A stretch of DNA of 64,000 nucleotides from Plasmodiophora brassicae (taxonomy: Eukaryota > Endomyxa: Phytomyxea > Phytomyxea > Plasmodiophorida), in the NCBI GenBank assembly GCA_036867785.1, contig CP145417.1:372001-436000 (forward strand), written 5' to 3'. The notes beneath the pieces were generated by a model. It did not search any database. It was not told where the DNA came from and was given only the letters and a program-made list of their open reading frames with translations. Below, piece by piece: positions 41,232-53,101 of this stretch. Position 1 is the first letter of the stretch; each line of letters opens with the position of its first letter. A program made the translations under genes and the position numbers.

Positions 41232-42055
41232 CGCGGATCGCACCAGACTTCGAAGGTGGCTCCAACGGCAGCCGACGTGTCAAGTGCGCTCGGCAGCCAC
41301 AGCAGTCAGCTACGTCGCCCGTAAAGTCCGCAGTGCAGCAGCGCTCCTCCACGAGGGAGGGGGGGGGGGGAAGACGCTCAGTGCTTTCGGTTGTATCCCC
41401 GCCGTTTGTTATCCGTGGTTCGACCTACCATAACAAGCAAGACTGCCGGGCTGGGTGGAGCAGTCGTGCGGTGAAGGGCTACTGGTTGGGCTGTGAATGA
41501 TCCAGAACGTATCATTGCAGCATACGCCCCCTTGGTTAGTAATAATGCGCTACGTCGGATCCGCTGGACGATGTTGACATGGTTCCACAACGCGATCATG
41601 TCGTCAGGTGTAGGATGCTAGACCGCTGACAATGCAAGATTCACTGTCTCGGCCTCCCAGTGTCTGGTGATTGATCGAAAGGTCCGGTCGCTCGCCTTCT
41701 GTTCGGATATTCTCGGAAGCAAGCTGAACGCTGGAGATCCAAAGGGGCCATCAAGCCACCCCATCCATGGATATTGCAGGCTGCGGTCAGGAGTTGACGC
41801 CAACCAAGTCTTGCTCATCGACCTGAATCGTCGAGCCGTTGCTCGATGCGGCTCAGGCTACATCCCGAAGGTCTGCGCCGATCATGAAGGGGGTCGAGTC
41901 TAGCGTTCAGGCAGGCGAAGCAGACGTTTCGAAACACTCGGCTATAGGAGTTTGCCTGGCAACCTAGCTGATTTAAGCATCGGTTGGCCTGTAGCCTCGC
42001 ATAACATATGTGGCGAATGCCCCTGAGAATTTTGATAAATACAATCTTGCTTGCA
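41232..42055. other. Spacer between U-box-like copy 4 and HRD1
   Basis: Contains the promoter side of copy 4 (41232-41340, similar to the upstream region of copy 1), a run of 12 G ending at 41370, a PEPCK exon fragment (next entry) and unassigned sequence downstream of HRD1. Confidence 0.5.
41625..41700 (+). pseudogene. PEPCK exon fragment
   Basis: About 60-70 bp matching 46000-46060 of the PEPCK gene; it reads [18 protein letters not shown] against [18 protein letters not shown] in the intact gene. Flanking bases do not match, so this is an isolated duplicated piece. Confidence 0.8.
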
Positions 42056-43731
42056 TTATTGGGCGACCTCGTCGTTTGAATCCGTTTGGGCGCGTCGATG
42101 AACATCGTCCATTTGTTGTTGTAGCAGTAGGAGCTGATGAACACGGTCAATAGAATGGCAATACACGTGAAGGAATATGGGAGATACCTGATCATAGGCG
42201 GTAGAGAGCTCTCGAAGACAGTTCGTATGGAAGCGGATCTGTTCTTCAACTGACAACGTGTGCTGCTGTAGGAGTCGCCTTTGCGCGTCCAAAGCGACTG
42301 CATCGAAAGCGCTCGACAGAGCCGCTTCTGAGTCCAGGTTAGAAGTTGTGCTGCCGACTGTAACAGGCGCCACAACTTACCTTGCTGTAAGGACGAGGGA
42401 ATTGCTGCATGTCGGGTAACATCCGCGTCGTGTTCTTGTCTCATTGCAGCGCCGATAATAGGCGCCGCAGGAGCAGCAGCTGGTGCATGCACTCGAGCAC
42501 GATCCTGCGGCCGGTTAGCAGGAGCTGGGGGTGGTTCTGCAGCAAGCAAGTCGGGAATCGCAGCACGACAGATAGGACAGGTGCTGCTGCGTTCCAGCCA
42601 AGTTCGAAGGCAATTGAAGTGGAATAAATGTGAACAAGGCAGAACCTTTCCCGAGCGCATCTCTTCCCGACATATGATGCACTGGTCGTCGGAACGCGCC
42701 GATATCTGTTCCGGCGTCGCATCCGGGAAGCGCTCGTTCAGGTTCCGGATAAGACGTTTGTACCGCAGGTAGTTGACGACTCGTTCGCGCAACGTGTGAA
42801 ACGTCGCATACAGCTCGCGAATCAGGTGAAGCGGAAGCCCGAAGTACGAGCAAACGATGACGAAGAACGAGGTATAGAGGAAGAGGCGCAACAGGTCGGA
42901 CGTTAGATCGACGTAGAACGTCACGACAGGCTTGGCTTCCCACATGTGGTCGGAGCGCATGTCGTACCATAGAATGCCATACTTGATCGTAAGCGTAAAC
43001 AGCGATACGAGCAGGATCGAAAATTCAAATGCAAACAGGAAATGGACGCTGGGTGCAGATCTGGTTGATTGGTCCTCGCTCAAGAACGACATGGAGTTCA
43101 GAATCAGACTGACGTGTACGTAGTCAGACACTCCAAGCAAGAGGATCAGCATGAACAACCGCACGTGCTCGGAGATGTGCACGTCTTGCGACCTGCTCAC
43201 CTACGCAGGGTCGTTAGAGCAATCGGGACAGGGTGAGGCCGAGCGCCTCACGTGATCGACACGAGATGCCAGCAGCCAGTGGAAGCATTTGAAGAACAGC
43301 AACGATGCGAACAGGAAGACGCCGACGAAGTCAATGTCCTGCCTGAATGTCGTCAATGCGAGACACGTTTCTGTCACCGAGTATTTCCCATTCTCGACCA
43401 GATTCTGTGACGACGGTCAGATGGAAGCGTCACGCCAGCAAATACGCGTCCGGACCTCGACTTCGAACCCTCGTAGTCGCCCGAAGAATATTCGAAGCAT
43501 GGCCTTTCCAAGCAGGAACATCAACATGCAGGCAAGGTTCCCCAGTATCTGAGCGGGCGAATCAGGTCGCATGCGGGAGATCGTCAAACATCCTACCAGA
43601 AGATCGATCTTGGCCGTGGTCAGGAAGATGGCCGCGTTGTAGAACTGCTTCCGAGTCACGAAAGCGTGCGCGATGGCCATGGCGCTGGCGGCCACGGATG
43701 CGACGCTGTACATGGCAAGCGTCCTGCCCAT
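42056..43731 (-). CDS. HRD1: HRD1/synoviolin ER ubiquitin ligase
   Basis: ER-membrane RING-H2 E3 ligase central to ER-associated degradation. Five exons (43731-43456, 43404-43252, 43200-42381, 42327-42188, 42133-42056) encode 488 residues. N-terminal multi-spanning domain: MYSVASVAASAMAIAHAFV, KQFYNAAIFLTT, LLGKAMLRIFFGRLRGFEVE, then after an intron NLVENGKYSVTETCLALT and FFKCFHWLL, all in family order. Further membrane segments end before LIRNLNERFPDATPEQI, the conserved pre-RING motif. RING-H2: CIICREEMRSGKVLPCSHLF then HFNCLRTWLERSSTCPIC. A Pro/Ala-rich region and a helical, Gln-rich tail follow. Splicing of the last three exons corrects a frame that otherwise runs far past the true end. 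A second Met at 43713 is an alternative start. Confidence 0.93.
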
Positions 43732-44272
43732 TGGACCCGGACCCGGACCCGGCCCCCTCCGTCTGACGCGGGCGCTCGGCGCCGACGAGGTATGCCGTAA
43801 TAGTCGTTCGCGAACTCGGCGCGGCCCCGACCCACCGCACCGTGAAAAAACAACGCTGCCGCAGTCGGGACAATCCAGCCAGACTGGCCCTGGGCAAATG
43901 GCCGGAGTGACTGCCACGTGGCACTCGCGGAGACAGGTCCGCACTCTAACGGTAAATGTTCATCACGCTTGCCGTAGCCGCTCGACGCCTACAGCAGTAT
44001 TAGGGGTGACTGCCGCCGGCCGGACAACCATCGCGTACAGGTGGATCGAGACAGCATTCGGATCGCGAAACACGGTTATCTCGTTGTGGCCATGCAATCA
44101 CGTCCACGTTCACAGGTGAGGGGTCGTCGTCGGGTCCGTTGTTGACCTGGGGACTCGGAAGGGTTCCCCGGCGCCTGGAACAGACGGGGCGGGACGGCGC
44201 CCGCTGTGACTGGCCTTCACCGGTCAGAATAGCTGGACGTCGTCTCTGCCCCGATCGAGGTTTGTACGCGTG
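43732..44272. promoter_or_regulatory. Divergent intergenic region, HRD1 / PEPCK
   Basis: About 540 bp between divergent start codons. Just upstream of HRD1 lies a GGGTCC-type hexamer tract (GGACCC repeated near 43733-43750). No recognised promoter element. Confidence 0.4.
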
Positions 44273-46723
44273 ATGCTTCGCGGCCGGGCGCTGCTGCAAC
44301 GGCACGCGCGCGGGTTCTTCACCTGGGCGCCTAGTGAGGCCTTCCTCTCGTCGTGGACGAAGAACCAGACGCTACGCGAATGGGTTACTGATCGCATCAA
44401 TCTGTTCCAGGTTAGGCGTGACTTCTCGTTCTGGTTCCGGCCCAAACGGTTGAATGGATTGTGGATGACAGCCGGCGAGGGTGCACCTGTGCGATGGGAG
44501 TGATGAAGAGCACCGGCTTCTCTTAAAGCACATGGTGCAAACCGGGATGCTCATCAAGTTAGACGAGAAGCTGCGCCCAGGCAGCTACCTCGCTCGATCT
44601 GACAAAAGCGATGTGGCCCGAGTCGAGGACCGAACCTTCATCTGCAGCGACAGCGAGGGCGACGCCGGCCCGACCAACAACTGGATCGACCCGCTGATCG
44701 CTCAACGGAACATGAACGAACTGTTCGCGTCCGCCATGCAAGGGCGCACGATGTACGTGGTGCCCTTCTCGATGGGTCCAATTGGCTCTCCGATATCTCA
44801 GGTATATGAAATTCCAACCGCGTAATTCGATGAGGTTACTCAAGGTTTCGCGTGTTCGTTGGTAGATTGGCGTGCAGATCACCGACTCACCTTGTACGGT
44901 CATCGTCGTGCGATGCGAAAATTCAGTGTGCTTATGGATGCCGCCTACATAGATGTCGTTGCGTCGATGAGAATCATGACAAGAATGGGGAAGGCGGCAC
45001 TCGACGCATTGGGCGAAGACGGGTTCTTTGTTCCGTGCATGTAAGGCCTGCGATGGCGTTTGCCAGGTCTTGTTCTCAAGCCATCATCGCTAGGCACTCC
45101 GTTGGCAAACCCATCGTCCGAGGTGTGGAAGACGCACCTTGGCCCTGTGTTCCGGACCAAAGTCAGAAGTGGATCGTAGGAAACGACAGGTTTCCACATT
45201 GCTGCTGCTTTGACGACCCATACGTGTAGATGCATTTCCCAGAGCAACGTCGTATATGGTCGTATGGCAGTGGATACGGTAGCAAATTGAAAGGTATACT
45301 CCTTTCGGCAAACCCTGATGATGCCGGGTATAGGTGGGAACGCTCTGCTTGGAAAGAAGTGCTTTGCGCTCCGTATCGCGTCTGCCATGGCTCGCGACGA
45401 GGGATGGCTGGCCGAGCACATGCTCATTGTCGGCATCACGAATCCCAAGGGGGTCAAGAAATACTTTGCCGCCGCGTTCCCATCCGCTTGTGGCAAGACG
45501 AACCTGGCAATGATGGAGCCGCGTGTCCCCGGCTGGAAGGTGGAGTGTGTTGGCGACGACATCGCCTGGATGAAGATCGGACCAGATGGCCGCCTGTATG
45601 CCATCAATCCTGAAGCAGGATTCTTTGGAGTTGCCCCAGGTACTTCGACCTCCGAGTCCTTGTTCGTTTGGTATTACCCTCTGAAATGCACTACCTAGGG
45701 ACGTCAATGGATTCCAACCCGAACGCCATGAAGTCGTTGGACAAGAATGTGGTATGCCACTCCTAACGGCAAAGGCGTGTCGCGAGTGGATGTGCTGAGG
45801 CGGCATTGCAGATATTCACGAACTGTGCTGTGACCCCTGACAATGACGGTACGTTCCAATGCCACCACACGCTGTCTCCGTCCTGATGCATGGCTGTTGT
45901 CCAGTTTGGTGGGAGGGCATGACCAGAGAGCCACCACAGAAAGCGTTGACGTGGATGCGGACGGAGTGGTTCCCTGGGTGCGGGGCCACAGCGGCCCATC
46001 CCAATGCAAGGTTCACTGTCTCTGCCTCCCAGTGTCCTGTCATTGATCCAAAGGTCCCATTCATGACGAACCGACGCTTTACGTGGCTGACGTTTGGGCC
46101 TGCAGTACGATGATCCGAATGGGGTTCCGATCTCGGGTATCATCTTTGGTGGCCGTCGCTCGTCGAACATCCCGCTTGTGTTCCAAGCGCGTGACTGGCA
46201 CCATGGCACGTTCGTGGGGGCAGTGATGACATCGGAAACGACGGCGGCTGCGGCCGGTAAGCGGGGCGTCCTCCGAGCCGATCCGTTCGCCATGATGCCG
46301 TTCTGTGGCTACAACATGGGCGACTACTTCGAGCACTGGCTCTCGTTCACAGAGATGACGTCCGAGGCGAAGCTCCCCAAGATTTTCCATGTCAACTGGT
46401 TCCGCAAGTCGCCGCAGGGCAAGTTCATGTGGCCTGGGTTCGGCGACAACATCCGCGTCCTGGAGTGGATCTTCAACCGCTGCGACGCTGAAAACGACGA
46501 CGATACGACCGACACGCCCGTCGGCCTCGTTCCTAAACCCGGCGCCATCAACACCCAAGGACTCGACATATCCAGCGCGACCATGGACGAACTCCTCCAC
46601 GTCGACAACGCCGCATTCCGGCAGGAAGCGCAGAAGTACCGCGAGTTCCTGAGCCAGTTCAAGGACCGCCTTCCATCCAGCCTAGTCTCCAACCTCGACA
46701 AGCTCCAGGGATCCGTCAAATAA
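44273..46723 (+). CDS. PCK: Phosphoenolpyruvate carboxykinase (GTP-type)
   Basis: Converts oxaloacetate and GTP to phosphoenolpyruvate, GDP and CO2, the first committed step of gluconeogenesis. Eleven exons (44273-44410, 44472-44801, 44866-44893, 44953-45040, 45094-45175, 45230-45278, 45334-45639, 45699-45751, 45812-45848, 45905-46053, 46106-46723) give 625 residues, as in animal PCK1/2. Motifs: [62 protein letters not shown], the P-loop [62 protein letters not shown] and [15 protein letters not shown]. The ATP-type enzyme has different motifs, so the GTP class is clear. The N-terminus ([18 protein letters not shown]) is basic and hydrophobic and looks like a mitochondrial presequence. Confidence 0.96.
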
Positions 46724-46863
46724 GGCGCGCGAACATCGATCCCGCCGTTGCACGTAATGAAGAATCGCAGTGGAACTTTGCTGTTCGCCAGCGCTTCGGG
46801 CCAGAATCTGACATGACCTGCTGCGTCGTGTGTGTGTGTATCGATCGGGTTTCGTGCCCAGGC

Positions 46864-47055
46864 GATTATTGTTGGCAGTTCTGGCTGGAAGGAAGGTGAG
46901 TCCATCTTTGGCTGGATCTTCAGCGGTAGTGGCACAGGCCTCTGCATTCAGTTGTTTCCGTGCAATGCAGCATTAACGTCGCCGGTTTCTGTCACTTCAG
47001 GTGTCAGCTTGGCTGATGCTGTTGAATCGGGACGAGGACGATCTTCTGACGCTGC
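46864..47055 (+). pseudogene. Decayed fragment of the THUMP methyltransferase gene
   Basis: Resembles 47980-48170 of the intact gene: GGCTGGAAGG splice-site region, a degenerate CGTCxxCGxTTTCTGTC block, and TGATTCGGGACGAGGACGAT-like sequence (here TGAATCGGG...). Frames are broken. It sits ~330 bp upstream of the intact gene's start. Confidence 0.65.
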
Positions 47056-47390
47056 GAGGCGATCCGACTGCTCCAGACGATGTACACGAATCGACACCTA
47101 TTGCTGTGTGCTACGAAGTGCCGTAAGGGATGACCTACCTACATATATCGAATAACCGCACGTAAATGTTCCCCTCGTATGCGCCCACTTGATTGCCGCG
47201 ATAATGCAGATTTGGCGGAATCCCACCACATCACGGAACGGCCTGAAACGGAACTGTTGCGGTTTGCTTGGCCTGGCCCTGTCATGGGTCGACCTATCTG
47301 GCAGGTGCATGAGCAGGAACTGCGTCCGCATCATCCCCCGTCTTGCGCGCGCGCGTCGTGTGCGCGGCAATTGTCCGCGCGCAACGCACG

Positions 47391-48817
47391 ATGTTTCTGC
47401 TGGAGACGACTCGAGGCCTGGAGCGCTTCTGCGCTGACGAGGTGGCCGACCGACTGAAGCCATTTGCCCGCGTTCGCAGATGTACTGTGGAAGGGCTTGC
47501 GAATGGCAATGATGATGGCATCGCGCTGCACAGCGCCCATGTTGTTGTTCGGGTGGCAGAGGTAACCGCGGTGTTCGCGGACGCGCCGTTTCCGCTGACG
47601 CATGGAGTCATCCTCAGGATGTTATACCGATGAAGGATTTGTATGAGATCCTGTGCTCCCTGCGATCGGTTCGCTCCGTGGGAGCCTATGTTACGGTTGT
47701 AAACGGGTTGGTGCACGATGAGAAGGTTGACGAGAAGACCCTGGAGGACTGCATCGATGGCACGTCGTTGCATCATTGGCAGCGGGCCATCCGCATACAT
47801 GACGCGATTCATCCCAAAGTGTGCTTTATTCGTAACCTCCCGCTGGCAGTTCTCTGACATCATGGGTGATCGTAGGCAGTGCCGACCCGTACAACGTTTC
47901 GTGTCACGTGCACACGCAATCGGCACCTGCGTCTCGTCGGTCTGAAGTCTCCGGGGGTCTGCCGCGCTCTTGGCTCTGCTGTTGTTGACAGTATTGGCTG
48001 GAAGGTGGGTCCATCACGTTTATCTCGGGGACGTGAGGATGTAATGACTTCGGTACAGGTTGACTGCGTTCATTACGACGTCAACGTTGTCGGGTTCCTG
48101 TCGCAGGACCTGATGGTCGGGCTGATGCTACGCGACGAAATTGATTCGGGACGAGGACGATCTCCTGAGTGCTCTTATTCTACAATGCTGCGACCCTCCC
48201 TGGCATACCTATTGACGCGAGTCGCGCGCATTCAGCCTGGAGAGACGGTTGTCGACCCGATGTGTGGGACGGGCACAATTCCTATCGAGGCAGCCCTAGC
48301 GTTGCCATGCGTCACCGCAATCGGTGATTCTTAGCCTTCTTTGTTTGTCGTCCTGTTCTCAGATTCGCCTAGGGGGTGACTCATGTTGGAACGCACTGGA
48401 AGACGCCTCCCGAAACGCCAAATCCTGCCGTCTGTCCAGTCCCGTCAGCTTTCTTCTATGGGATGGTACGTCTCCATTCATCCGACCTGGTTCCGTCGAC
48501 GTTGTAATCTCGGATCTGCCGTTCGGGCACCGGCACTCAAGGTACAACCGGCTCGACAAGTATGTGTTGTCGGTCTGGTACCCAGGAATGCTGTGACTGA
48601 TCGGGTTTTGTGGTTAAGAATGTACCAAGGCCTCATGAACTCCATTCGGACAGCATTGCGACCTGGCTCCGGACGGGCTGCCCTGCTGACCATCTGCAAG
48701 CACAGGCTCGTCCGCGCCGTCGACAAATTCTCCACAGAGCTCTCCATTATCGACTCCATCGAATGCGACGTCGGCGGGTTCCAAGCCGTCGTATTGGTCA
48801 TCGAGCGGCTACGATAA
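47391..48817 (+). CDS. THUMPD3: THUMP-domain tRNA (guanine-N2) methyltransferase
   Basis: Likely tRNA guanine-N2 methyltransferase of the THUMPD3/Trm14 family. Six exons (47391-47561, 47618-47818, 47876-48004, 48059-48323, 48373-48559, 48619-48817) encode 383 residues. The N-terminus starts MFLLETTRGLERFCADEVAD, as in the family; a THUMP domain follows (TTFRVTCTRNRHLRLVGLKS, IGWKV). The Rossmann methyltransferase domain has LRPSLAYLLTR, the SAM-binding VVDPMCGTGTIPIEAALA and the catalytic SDLPFGHRHSRYN (D-L-P-F in place of N-P-P-Y), then RAALLTICKH. All joins are phase-consistent with introns of 49-59 bp. It is shorter than the human protein (507), mainly in the THUMP half. Orthology to THUMPD3 rather than THUMPD2 is inferred from the DLPFG motif. 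Confidence 0.88.
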
Positions 48818-48951
48818 AGCTCTCCCGCCGTTCGGCTCGACATCATCGTCGCGGGTGTCAGGAAAATCATTGTTGGTTTGGGTAGCGTCTCTGGACAACC
48901 GCCAGATTTCGTCCAGCAAACACGACCACGACCGTCTACAGTACTCCTGTA

Positions 48952-49527
48952 TTAGACGCCGATGAAGCGGCCCTGTAAAAGGCCGGCAATCCCTGTCGAA
49001 TCGTGGGAGCGGTATCTGGAGGTGGCTGGACGCGGAACGACTGCAACAGGAGCCGAATCGGAAAAGAACGCCTGGAACACCGTGAAGTGATTCGCCTGGG
49101 GCATCGGCGCTCTCAGGTTGAACTTCTTAGCGAGAAACGACAGCATCTTAGGTGATGGTCGATCATACGCCATGCTTGCAGGTTCAACATTGCCTTCTGA
49201 CCGTAGCATGGCCCGGAACAGAGCCTGGCCGGTCCCATGACGCTGCCTGGCTTCGTGGACGTAGAAGTCCAGGCAGCAGAGCGGCGCGCATTCCCTCAGC
49301 TGGAACGTCGCATCGTACACGAACAGCTTTCGTGGGCCAACGCGGAGCAGACCGGAATAGTCCGATGTCAGATAGATCCGATCTGTGGACGACCGGAAGC
49401 GGGCAGCGGTAGTGATAACCTGGCGCAGGCCCTGCGCCAGAGCAGACCGCTTCCCCAACTCGTTGATCGCGCTTCCCACGTCATCCGGCAATGTCTGCCT
49501 GGCGTCCAGGCGAATGACGTCGTCCAT
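48952..49527 (-). CDS. ATAT1: Alpha-tubulin N-acetyltransferase
   Basis: Acetylates Lys40 of alpha-tubulin inside stable microtubules such as axonemes. Single exon of 191 residues. Family motifs in order: INELGKRSALAQGLRQVITT, LRVGPRKLFVYD, CLDFYVHEARQRHGTGQALF (acetyl-CoA binding loop Q/R-x-x-G-x-G/A), YDRPSPKMLSFLAKKFNL and NHFTVFQAFF. The conserved Asp and Cys of the active site are retained in PLCCLDFYVHE. The C-terminal ~35 residues are not conserved. This supports a ciliated life stage, together with DRC2 and TEX9. Confidence 0.93.
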   Translation of the reverse strand: MDDVIRLDARQTLPDDVGSAINELGKRSALAQGLRQVITTAARFRSSTDRIYLTSDYSGLLRVGPRKLFVYDATFQLRECAPLCCLDFYVHEARQRHGTGQALFRAMLRSEGNVEPASMAYDRPSPKMLSFLAKKFNLRAPMPQANHFTVFQAFFSDSAPVAVVPRPATSRYRSHDSTGIAGLLQGRFIGV

Positions 49528-49657
49528 CGTCGAGCGACGGTCCCCTCTCGGTCGGGGCGGCGGCGTCCTCTTCCCGCGCGCTACGCAGAGCCGGAAACCT
49601 GCAACATACGAAGATGGCGCATCGCATCGTATATTACCGCCAGGTGCCGACTAACGA

Positions 49658-52600
49658 CTACATCCAGGCACCGTTCAACCGAATATAAAGAGGTTTGGCG
49701 ACGAACGACATGAGGAGGCAGTAGCCGGTGATGGCGGCGATCAGGTAGACGTAGTAGAACGGAGGGACGGGCGTCATGGACAGGGCCATGCCGAGAGGCG
49801 TGTACGGGACGACGACGCAGACGATCATGGCGAACAACGTCGCCGAGACGACAGGCCACGACGCGATGGACTGCACGAACGGGATCTTGTCCGTTCGGAT
49901 CATGTGGACGATGAGCGTCTGCGTCAGCAGGCCCTCCAGGAACCACGCCGTCTGAAACAACGCGACGTTGCCGTCCACGGTCTGGATGCCGTAGTAGAAC
50001 CACATGAAGATGAACGTGGATATGTCAAACGGCGACGACAGCGGCCCCAGGAACATCATGTACCGGAAGATCTCCCTCGTTTGCCATCGCTTTGGCGTCA
50101 ACAAGTAGTCGTCGTCCATGCAGTCCCAGGGGATCGACACCTGCGAGAAGTCGTAGATCAGGTTCTGCATGACGATCTGGTTCGCGTCCATCGGCAGGAA
50201 CGGCAGCCAGGCGGTGGCGACCATGATCGAGAACACGTTGCCGAAATTGGACGACAGCGCCATCTTGATGTACTTCATCGTGTTGCCGAACGTGATGCGA
50301 CCGACGACGACGCCCTTGGCGAGCACCAGCAGCGACTTCTCCAGCAGGATGATGTCGGCAGTCTCCTTGGCGACATCGGTGGCCGTATCGACGGAGATGC
50401 CCACGTCGGCTTGCTTCAGTGCCGGCGCGTCATTGATGCCGTCGCCAAGGAACCCAACCGCATGATTGTTTGACTTGAGCGCCTGTACGATCGTGGCCTT
50501 CTCAACGGGTGTTAGACGCGCGAATATCGTGCCCTCCTCGGCGATCTGACGTAGACCTGCATCGTCCAGGCCGACCAGGTCACTGGTCGTCACGATGCGC
50601 TTGACAGGAAGACCGATCTGGTCGCAGATGTTCTTGCAGACAGCCGGCGAATCGCCTGTCAGGACTTTGACCTCGATGCCCCGGTAGTGAAGTTCCTTGA
50701 TGGCCGGCGCCGACGAATCTTTGGGCGGATCCAGGAACGCGACCATGCCGCACATGATCAAGTCCTTTTCGTCCTTCGTGCTGAACGTCCAAATGTCACG
50801 TTCCTCCAGTGGTTTGAACGCGACGACAATCACGCGAAGTCCATTCGCGTTCAGGCTCTCGCTCAGCGCCTTCGCCTGGGCCCTGAGTTCAGCTGTAAAC
50901 GGAACAACTGGCATGGCGTGGAGGTTCGACGGGATGTTGTTGCCCTTCATTGTCGACTCGTCGACAACGGAGGTGCAGACCGACAGGGTCTCATCGACCG
51001 CGCCTTTCGTGACCAGGGTGTGCCGCCCATGTCCACTGCATTCCTTCAGGACGATCGACATCCGACGTCGTTGGAAATCGAATGGGATCTCGTCGACCTT
51101 GGTGAACCGCTGAGTCGTGGCGTCCGTATCACACGCTTTGCCGAAGAAATCCATGACGGCGACGTCCAGGAGGTTCTTGAGACCCGTCTGGAAGTGAGAG
51201 TTTAGGAACGCCATCTGCAGTGGGAACAGAGAATCCGATCCGTCGATATTGACGTGCTTGACGAGGGCAACCTTGTCCTGGGTCAGCGTCCCCGTCTTAT
51301 CCGTACATAAAATGTCAATGGCGCCCAGATTGATAATCGAGTCGAGACGCTTGACGATGGCTTTCTCCTTTGACATCGTCAGAGCGCCCTTGGCGAGATT
51401 CGCACTGACAATCATGGGCAGCATTTCTGGCGTCAGACCGACACCAACGGCAATCGCTATAGGCAGCAATGTAAAACGAACTGCGTACCAACAGGCCATT
51501 GCAATTACCGAATAGAAAAGCCTGCGTCCAACCCTTCCCGAGCAGTCCGGCGAGGAGGAAGACAGCGGGGACCATGACACCCATCACTGAAAGGAACATG
51601 ATGCTGACATGACGCACCCCGATCGCGAAGGAGTTCTCTGGCCGCATCTTGGCTAGCTTCGCCGCCAACTCGCCGAAAACCGTCATACTGCCCGTCTTAA
51701 GGACGACAGCCGTTGCTGTACCGCTGACAACGCTCGTGTTCACTGCACCCGAACTTAACCATGGACCATGCTCGACAAAGCAATCGATGGCACGTACTGA
51801 AACAAAGGTCACTGCGGTCCAGTTCGGGGCGGTCAGCGGCCAGCTTCGCCTCCGACACATTTGGGGCCCCAACCGCATCTTCGGCCTGGTCGCGCTTGAA
51901 CACCTTTAGGAACGGGGTATGCGTCCATATGAAGCCGGCAAATTTCTGCCAAAGCGTCGGAGGCGGCGGTGGGGCGGCCACGTTCTCCTTGGGAGCGCCA
52001 ACGAACGACACATGCCTTTCACGATCAGGTTTCTGGAGCACAAACTTCTCGCAAGGCATGGCTGAAACAGGATATATAAACGCTTGCAGATTGGGGAATC
52101 GCGGCGGGCGACACGCAGACCTTCGCCAGTCAACGCCGACTGCGATATGAAGAGGTCCTTGGATTGCAGGATCTGGCAATCCCCGGGAATCATATCGCCA
52201 GCGGAAAGCTTGACCCAGTCCCCCGGAACAATATCCGCCAGGTTGATTTCGACCACTTCGATCTCCTCTCTGGACCTGATCAGACCGTGCACAAATGGAC
52301 GTCTATTGGCAGCGTACATACTGATCCATTCGCGCGACATCCTCGAAAGATGGATCGCGGTCGTCAGGCGGCGCCCAGAACCGAATGACAGACGCTTTCG
52401 TATGCACAAGTTCTTTCAGCGATTCGGCGGCGACCTCGCTCTTCATCTCTTGGACGAACCGGAGTACAATGCTAAGCCCGATCATGAAACACATGGTGAC
52501 TAGCGTAGCGATATCGCCAGTCGCCCCAGATATGATCGCCAGCATCGCCAGGACAGCATTGAACGGATGCGCCAGAGAATGATACAGCACTTGGTACCTA

Positions 52601-52890
52601 CGCTGGACACGTCACCATGCCTGTTCAGCACCGCCGGTGGCGCCTAGGTACCATTTCAGGGAATGGTTCGCGGCGATCGTGTTCTTCCCATATAAAAGCT
52701 GGAGGCGTGCGGCCTGCTCGTGCGTCAACGGTTTCCGATCGGCGATGTCCGGGTACATCACCGCCAGCGTGTTGGCGAGCCGCTCCCGGTTCGCCCCCTC
52801 CACCGCATCCCCTGTCGATCCCTCGACCACAAGAGAGACCTGGTCGTGGGCGGCAACCAAGTTCTCCAGCGTCGCCGCCACGTTCGACAT
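49658..52890 (-). CDS. Magnesium-transporting P-type ATPase (P3B, MgtA-like)
   Basis: Membrane ATPase importing Mg2+. Six exons (52890-52652, 52597-52382, 52302-52121, 52061-51798, 51742-51509, 51456-49658) encode 977 residues; bacterial MgtA has ~900. Motifs: NAVLAMLAIISGATGDIATL (M1-M2), VPGDWVKLSAGDMIPGDCQI, QSALTGEAMPCEKF (actuator TGE), DLCFMNTSVVSGTA, VGLTPEMLPMIVSANLAKGA, the phosphorylation motif CTDKTGTLTQD, MKGAVDE-like KGA, ILTGDSP-type TGD in VLTGDSPAVC, VGFLGDGINDAPAL and the family-specific NFGNVFSIMVATAWLPFLPM. An insert with AAPPPPPTLWQKF follows TGEAMP. P3B pumps are common in bacteria but unusual in eukaryotes; spliceosomal introns show this copy is nuclear. The second intron (79 bp) is longer than the rest and less sure. 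Confidence 0.93.
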
Positions 52891-53101
52891 CGCAGCGTCA
52901 CAGGCCGCCGGCCGCCTGCCGGCAGGTCCCGCCCTGCAAGACCCACCCACCCAAACTTGCACCTTTTCCCCATCATTTTGCAGTTTGACTGCACCACAGC
53001 GCCGGCCCCGCGTCGGCAAATGAGTCGTTACAAACACACCGATCGCGGAACATTCCCGATGCAGCCGATCTGCGGAAGACGCTACAAGGTATGTAGTTTA
53101 A

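Noticed and set aside
41815-42055. Continuation of the HRD1 frame to 41815
   Set aside because: This tail comes from reading through two introns; splicing ends the protein at 42056 with a Gln-rich tail in the expected size.
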